This document shows, piece by piece, positions 59,901 through 64,000 of a stretch of 64,000 nucleotides of DNA. The DNA comes from Lachnospiraceae bacterium (lineage in GTDB: Bacteria; Bacillota; Clostridia; Lachnospirales; Lachnospiraceae): NCBI GenBank assembly GCA_024698145.1, contig JAILRO010000016.1, forward strand, positions 1 to 64,000. Reading direction: 5' to 3'. Below the pieces are notes generated by a model. That model was not told the origin of the DNA. It did not search any database and worked only from the letters and a program-made list of their open reading frames with translations. Within the stretch, counting starts at the first letter, position 1; each line of letters opens with the position of its first letter. The position numbers and the translations under genes are program-made.

Positions 59901-60115
59901 AATTTTTCCTTTCTTATTATATAGTAGTTTTTTCTAATAGTTTGTCTTTTCGGTGCCCATATTACCATATTTACATTAATATATCAACTCAATATGAGCG
60001 GCTCGCACGCCTTTAGTCTTTTATTTAGGTAATATTTGTAGTATGATGTGTTCATAAAATGTATTTTACGTCAGCATAGGCGCTGAACATTTATGAGGAA
60101 TATCGGAGGTAAGAC

Positions 60116-60787
60116 ATGTATCAGATACTAGTTGTAGAAGATAACGCAGACTATCAGGAATTACTGGTCAATTTTTTGTCAAATGCAGGATTTTCCGTTA
60201 ATGCAGTTGACGACGGGCTTCTTGCCATCGACGCTATGGAAGAAAGAGAGTACGATCTTGTAATCCTCGATATCATGTTGCCCAAGCTTGATGGCTTTAC
60301 CCTTTGCGAACTTATCCGCAAAAAAAATGATGTTCCTATCGTGATGCTTACAGCAAAGTTTTCAGAAGAGGATCAGCTTAAAGGCTACCAGCTCAAGGTG
60401 GACGAATACATTTCCAAAACAACTTCTATGCCTGTAATCGTAAGCAAGGTTGAGGCTATACTTCGAAGAAGCGGACGAGTTACCGCCAGCGAGACACTAT
60501 CCATGAATGGTATTGTCCTAGACGAGCACACACACACAGTAACGATTGACGGAGGCGCAGTCGAATTTACTCTAAAAGAGTTCGACATCCTGTCAGAACT
60601 TATGAAGGCTAATGGCGGCGTTGTCACAAGGAAAACTCTACTCTCAAAATTATGGGATTACGAGTATTACGAAGATACAAGAATTGTAGACACACATATC
60701 AAGAATATCAGACGAAAGCTCGGTAATAACGACTGCATAGAAACCGTGCGTGGTATCGGCTATAAAATGACGGAGCTTATAAAATGA
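60116..60787 (+). CDS. OmpR-family response regulator
   Basis: The 223-residue protein has a receiver domain (ILVVEDNADYQ, phospho-accepting Asp52 in LVILDIMLPKLDG, conserved Lys in YISKT) and a winged-helix DNA-binding domain (FTLKEFDILSELMKANGG, then DTRIVDTHIKNIRRKLG). Its stop overlaps the kinase start by 4 bp. It probably controls the ABC transporter encoded downstream. GGAGGTAAG precedes the ATG. Confidence 0.93.
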   Translation: MYQILVVEDNADYQELLVNFLSNAGFSVNAVDDGLLAIDAMEEREYDLVILDIMLPKLDGFTLCELIRKKNDVPIVMLTAKFSEEDQLKGYQLKVDEYISKTTSMPVIVSKVEAILRRSGRVTASETLSMNGIVLDEHTHTVTIDGGAVEFTLKEFDILSELMKANGGVVTRKTLLSKLWDYEYYEDTRIVDTHIKNIRRKLGNNDCIETVRGIGYKMTELIK

Positions 60788-62103
60788 AAAATCTTACAAT
60801 CAAAACATTTCTGATGTTTCTTACTATGGCATGTTTCATTATGGGCGCTGTTTATTTGACGTTCTACATCTTAACGCCCTATGCCGGTAAAAAGAAATAT
60901 CAATCCTATATAAAAACAAAATCCACAGAACTTGCCAATAGATGTATGTTAGAGGAAAAAGCAGAAGCTGAAAATATGATATACACCTTTGCTTCGCGGT
61001 CGGGAGCCAAGGTGCGTTTGATCACAGCGGATACATATAAGAAGCAAGAGCATATTGCAAATGACATGACATACCCTTTACGCTTTGCAGATGATGCGAA
61101 GGAGTACGTGCTTTTAGTCACAGTAAGTACAGAGCGCACCGAGGATTATAAGCGACAGACGTTAATAAGCCTACCGATTGCATTTGCCATCGCATTAATC
61201 TTATCATTTGCCGGTGCAAAGCTTACATCTTATTACTTGAAACGTCCTATCGTAAGAATGAGCAAGATTGCACAGGCGATGGCTGAACAGAATTTTGACT
61301 GGTACTGCCCGGACGAGCGTGACGACGAGATAGGTGCACTTGCCAAAAGCCTGAACACTCTGTCTGATGAACTGTCGGCCGCGCTAGAACGACTAAACGA
61401 CAAGAATCTTTATTTGAAAAATGAAATAGCCCTGGAGAAAGAGCGCGAGCGACGCAGGATGCTGTTCTTTGCCGGAGTGTCACACGAGTTAAAAACTCCA
61501 ATCTCGGTTGTAATCGGACAGATAGACGGCATGCGTGCGGGAATCGGTGTCTATAAAGACCGCGACAAATATCTTGCAAAATGCAGCGATACGCTCAACG
61601 AACTGGTTGGTTTCATCAATGAGATTCTGCTCGTATCTCACATCGATATAGGGGATACGAACAATATGCAAGCCGTTAAGATAGACAGAATCCTGGACGA
61701 AACTATTGCTATCTATGACGGACTGATTACGGAGAAAAATATACATCTCGACTATCAGGTGCCGGACAATGTTGATTTTCGTGGCGATGAAAAACTGCTC
61801 GCCAAGGCACTGGGCAACATTCTTGGAAACGCCTTTAATTACACTCCAAACGGCGGAACCGTCAAGGTCGGACTTTCAACATCACAAGATGGCAAGGTAA
61901 AACTTAATGTTACTAACTTTCCTGCGCACATTGATGACAAGCATTTGCCACATTTGTTTGAAGCCTTCTACCACGGCGATACAAAAAACACTGCCGGAAG
62001 CGGACTTGGTCTTTACATAACCGGCATGGTACTGTCAATGTTTGGCGCAGAATACAGTATTTCCAATACCGATGGCGGTGTAGAGTTTCGGATTACCCAG
62101 TAA
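60784..62103 (+). CDS. Sensor histidine kinase of the two-component pair
   Basis: This 439-residue kinase has two spans (about 7-27 and 130-152) around an extracellular region of about 100 residues, a HAMP linker (YYLKRPIVRMSKIAQAMAEQNF), HisKA (FAGVSHELKTPIS, His234) and HATPase (NILGNAFNYTPNGG, GSGLGLYIT). It phosphorylates the OmpR-type regulator encoded immediately upstream. The external signal is unknown; small-loop kinases next to ABC transporters often sense peptide antibiotics. Confidence 0.92.
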   Translation: MKNLTIKTFLMFLTMACFIMGAVYLTFYILTPYAGKKKYQSYIKTKSTELANRCMLEEKAEAENMIYTFASRSGAKVRLITADTYKKQEHIANDMTYPLRFADDAKEYVLLVTVSTERTEDYKRQTLISLPIAFAIALILSFAGAKLTSYYLKRPIVRMSKIAQAMAEQNFDWYCPDERDDEIGALAKSLNTLSDELSAALERLNDKNLYLKNEIALEKERERRRMLFFAGVSHELKTPISVVIGQIDGMRAGIGVYKDRDKYLAKCSDTLNELVGFINEILLVSHIDIGDTNNMQAVKIDRILDETIAIYDGLITEKNIHLDYQVPDNVDFRGDEKLLAKALGNILGNAFNYTPNGGTVKVGLSTSQDGKVKLNVTNFPAHIDDKHLPHLFEAFYHGDTKNTAGSGLGLYITGMVLSMFGAEYSISNTDGGVEFRITQ

Positions 62104-62171
62104 CAGGCAAACCAACTACACACAAACTCCACATTTCCCACAGATACACTACAAGAAATATATGTTATAAA

Positions 62172-62214
62172 GGTAGAGTCAGAGAATGATAAATGACTCT
62201 GCCTTTTATATTAT
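62172..62214 (+). terminator. Terminator between the kinase and ABC genes
   Basis: GGTAGAGTCA and TGACTCTGCC form a stem with one G-U pair, followed by TTTTATATTATTTT. The ABC genes may be read through it or from a promoter in the preceding spacer. Confidence 0.7.
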
Positions 62215-62234
62215 TTTAGAAAAGAGGAATCATT

Positions 62235-63104
62235 ATGCAAATTGATATTAACGACGTAACCATGATTTACCCTTCCGGCAAGAAGGCTCTGTCAAATGTA
62301 AGTTTTTCAGTAGAAAGCCCTGACTTTGTCGGAATATTAGGACCTAACGGTGCCGGCAAATCAACACTTATGAAGCTGATGACAGCGGGACTTATAGAAA
62401 CAAAAGGAAACATTTTAGTTGACGGTGAAAAGCTTCTTGATAATGAGCAGGAATTTAAGCGCAGATTAGGTTATTTGCCACAGACATTTGGACTTTTAGA
62501 AGAGCTAACCGTTTGGCAGTTCCTTGATTATATGGCAGCCCTAAAGAACATTAAAGGAAAATCCGAAATCGAATGGGCTCTTGAAAAGACAGGTCTTGCA
62601 GATAATAGGAAAGCAAGAATTAGCAGTCTTTCCGGTGGACAAAAACAACGCGTTGGAATCGCACAGGCTATACTTGGTCAACCTGAAATAATGATTTTGG
62701 ACGAGCCAACTGTAGGACTTGATCCTGAAGAGCGAGTTCGTTTCAGAAACATTTTTTCAGAACTTTCAAGCGACAAAATTGTGTTTTTATCTACACATAT
62801 CGTGGACGATGTGCAAGCAGTTTGTAATCGAGTCTTGGTAATCTACGGCGGTAAAATTCTTTACGACGGAAGTCCGGCGGAACTTATCGAACAGACCACT
62901 GATCACGTAGGGACTTATGTTCGCCGGATAGACGATGTGATTCCAAAAGAATGCGAAATTGTCTCTAAAGTAAACACAAGAAACGGCGTGTTAACAAGGA
63001 TTGTAGGAGATAATTTGCCAGATTATGTAGAGAGATGTGAAGCTACTCTTGAAGATGCGTATCTCTACTGCATAAACTTTGGTGAGAAAAGAGGCGAATT
63101 ATGA
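62235..63104 (+). CDS. ABC transporter ATP-binding protein
   Basis: The 289-residue protein shows Walker A GPNGAGKST (36-44), signature SSLSGGQKQR, Walker B IMILDEPTVGLDPEE and the His switch STHI. It resembles CcmA/bacitracin-type exporters (BcrA-like). AAGAGGAA precedes the ATG, and its stop overlaps the permease start (ATGA). Together with the two-component genes upstream this looks like an antimicrobial or lipid exporter module. Confidence 0.92.
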   Translation: MQIDINDVTMIYPSGKKALSNVSFSVESPDFVGILGPNGAGKSTLMKLMTAGLIETKGNILVDGEKLLDNEQEFKRRLGYLPQTFGLLEELTVWQFLDYMAALKNIKGKSEIEWALEKTGLADNRKARISSLSGGQKQRVGIAQAILGQPEIMILDEPTVGLDPEERVRFRNIFSELSSDKIVFLSTHIVDDVQAVCNRVLVIYGGKILYDGSPAELIEQTTDHVGTYVRRIDDVIPKECEIVSKVNTRNGVLTRIVGDNLPDYVERCEATLEDAYLYCINFGEKRGEL

Positions 63105-64000
63105 AACAGACTATGAGACTAACCGGAGTCGAATTAAGACGACTCCTTATGAATAAAAAAACATATTTACTCATCGCCTTAAATATGGCATTTGTTGCTT
63201 TAGGATTTGTGTCTCCACTTAAAAATCTACTCAGCAACGTGTTGTCTGTATTTGCCGAGTCAGTAACTACCTCAAACATTATCTATCCCTTTTGTCTTGG
63301 CGGACTTGGTGGTTCTATCCTTTGGGGTATCGGCCTGATAATGGATGCCGACAGATTCAAAAGTAACGGAACTTCTCATATGGTAAATGCATATGCAGCC
63401 GGCAGAAAGATAACACTCGCAACATTATTTGCATACATGCTATGTGCGTTAATAACAACCATTCTCTCTGTAATAGTTTATCTTCCGGTCTGTAGCGCAA
63501 AAACCGAGTACTACTTCGATTTTGGAAGATATCTGATTTATACATTTACTGCAATGCTACCCGGTATTCTAATGACTCTGCTTGTGTGTGACGGTCTTTA
63601 TATGATTTCACAAAATATAAGTATTTCCGTCATTTTACTACTTATACTTACCGCAGCGCAGTTTACAAAAATTGCGTGCATGAACATTTTCTTTAGATGG
63701 AATATGCCACAGTTTATGAACGTATCAGATTCTTACGGTTCTTATGGTAACGTGAGATTCCAGATATACACCAGAGTTCTGTTGCTGTTTGTCGCAATAG
63801 GATTTCGGGCACTTGGCGTAATGTTTGCAAGACGATATCAGTATGGAATCATAAAATCTTTTGCAAAAAATTGCACAGAAATAAAAGGATTAATCCCGAT
63901 TGTTTTAGCATTTGCCATCGCTATAGTGATGATTGTTAAGGAGCCGTTCATCGACCACTCACCGGTCATGGCATATTCGAATGACTACAGTTATATGGAC
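63101..64000 (+). CDS. ABC transporter permease, N-terminal part (3' end outside window)
   Basis: The ATG at 63101 overlaps the stop of the ATP-binding gene, and the frame stays open to the window end (300 codons). At least six hydrophobic segments are visible (for example LLIALNMAFVALGFV, GGLGGSILWGIGLIM, ISISVILLLILTAAQ), in the layout of ABC-2-type or BcrB-like permeases. Its end lies outside the window. Confidence 0.85.
   Translation, partial: MKQTMRLTGVELRRLLMNKKTYLLIALNMAFVALGFVSPLKNLLSNVLSVFAESVTTSNIIYPFCLGGLGGSILWGIGLIMDADRFKSNGTSHMVNAYAAGRKITLATLFAYMLCALITTILSVIVYLPVCSAKTEYYFDFGRYLIYTFTAMLPGILMTLLVCDGLYMISQNISISVILLLILTAAQFTKIACMNIFFRWNMPQFMNVSDSYGSYGNVRFQIYTRVLLLFVAIGFRALGVMFARRYQYGIIKSFAKNCTEIKGLIPIVLAFAIAIVMIVKEPFIDHSPVMAYSNDYSYMD

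Overview
The window looks like a chromosomal segment of a low-GC anaerobic Gram-positive bacterium of the Lachnospiraceae type (Clostridia). This is an inference from gene content: pyruvate formate-lyase with its activase, a 2[4Fe-4S] ferredoxin, a Re-citrate-synthase-like HMGL enzyme, BspA-type leucine-rich and BIG2/InlB-repeat surface proteins, a Gram-positive-style Tad (Flp) pilus operon, AtpZ, YfhO, and strong AGGAGG ribosome binding sites with occasional GTG/TTG starts. No rRNA, tRNA, CRISPR array or intact insertion sequence was recognised.

Layout. 0-9.5 kb: end of an InlB-repeat surface protein, a three-gene reductase/membrane operon, a Cache-type hybrid histidine kinase, the Re-citrate-synthase candidate and a membrane GGDEF protein. 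9.5-26.6 kb is accessory DNA: a PD-(D/E)XK (Rpn/transposase-like) gene, an orphan 437-residue protein, a nine-gene minus-strand island (12.2-20.4 kb: small HTH protein, DNase-I-like EEP protein, three small membrane-anchored proteins, an 894-residue protein, a classical AAA ATPase, a TerB-like protein and a WYL regulator), then a plus-strand set made of an ATPase_2 protein behind repeat boxes, a BspA-type LRR protein, a LytTR-FHA fusion, a zinc-ribbon FHA protein and a PASTA Ser/Thr kinase.

26.6-31.1 kb is the fermentation module. Pyruvate formate-lyase is encoded in pieces: a 681-residue barrel protein with the Cys-Cys pair but no glycyl radical domain, a 71-residue Cys-containing relative of the missing piece, and an 81-residue protein that is the missing C-terminal glycyl radical domain. 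The barrel and the 81-residue protein together add up to a normal PFL. A strongly structured, non-coding stretch of about 365 nt lies between these genes and pflA, followed by a duplicated-motif ferredoxin gene.

31-39 kb is housekeeping DNA on the minus strand (dnaX-ybaB-recR, an unusual phosphofructokinase, an unknown 848-residue membrane-anchored protein, a flavodoxin-like/SCP2 protein). 39-47.8 kb is a ten-gene Tad pilus operon read from one promoter near 47.9 kb and ending in an FHA protein. 48-60 kb holds a second hybrid kinase, galU and yfhO, a lone eukaryotic-type hisA, trmB, a BIG2 surface protein with a long leader hairpin, a lipoprotein, a SleB-like hydrolase, atpZ and rpiB. 60-64 kb is an OmpR-type two-component system followed by an ABC transporter whose permease runs off the right edge.

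The most promising leads for something undescribed are the fragmented PFL with its Cys-containing third piece and adjacent structured RNA, and the nine-gene island whose membrane and large proteins share a C-terminal domain. The phosphosignalling cluster beside that island is a further candidate. All functional statements rest on motif recognition by eye; no database search was run.
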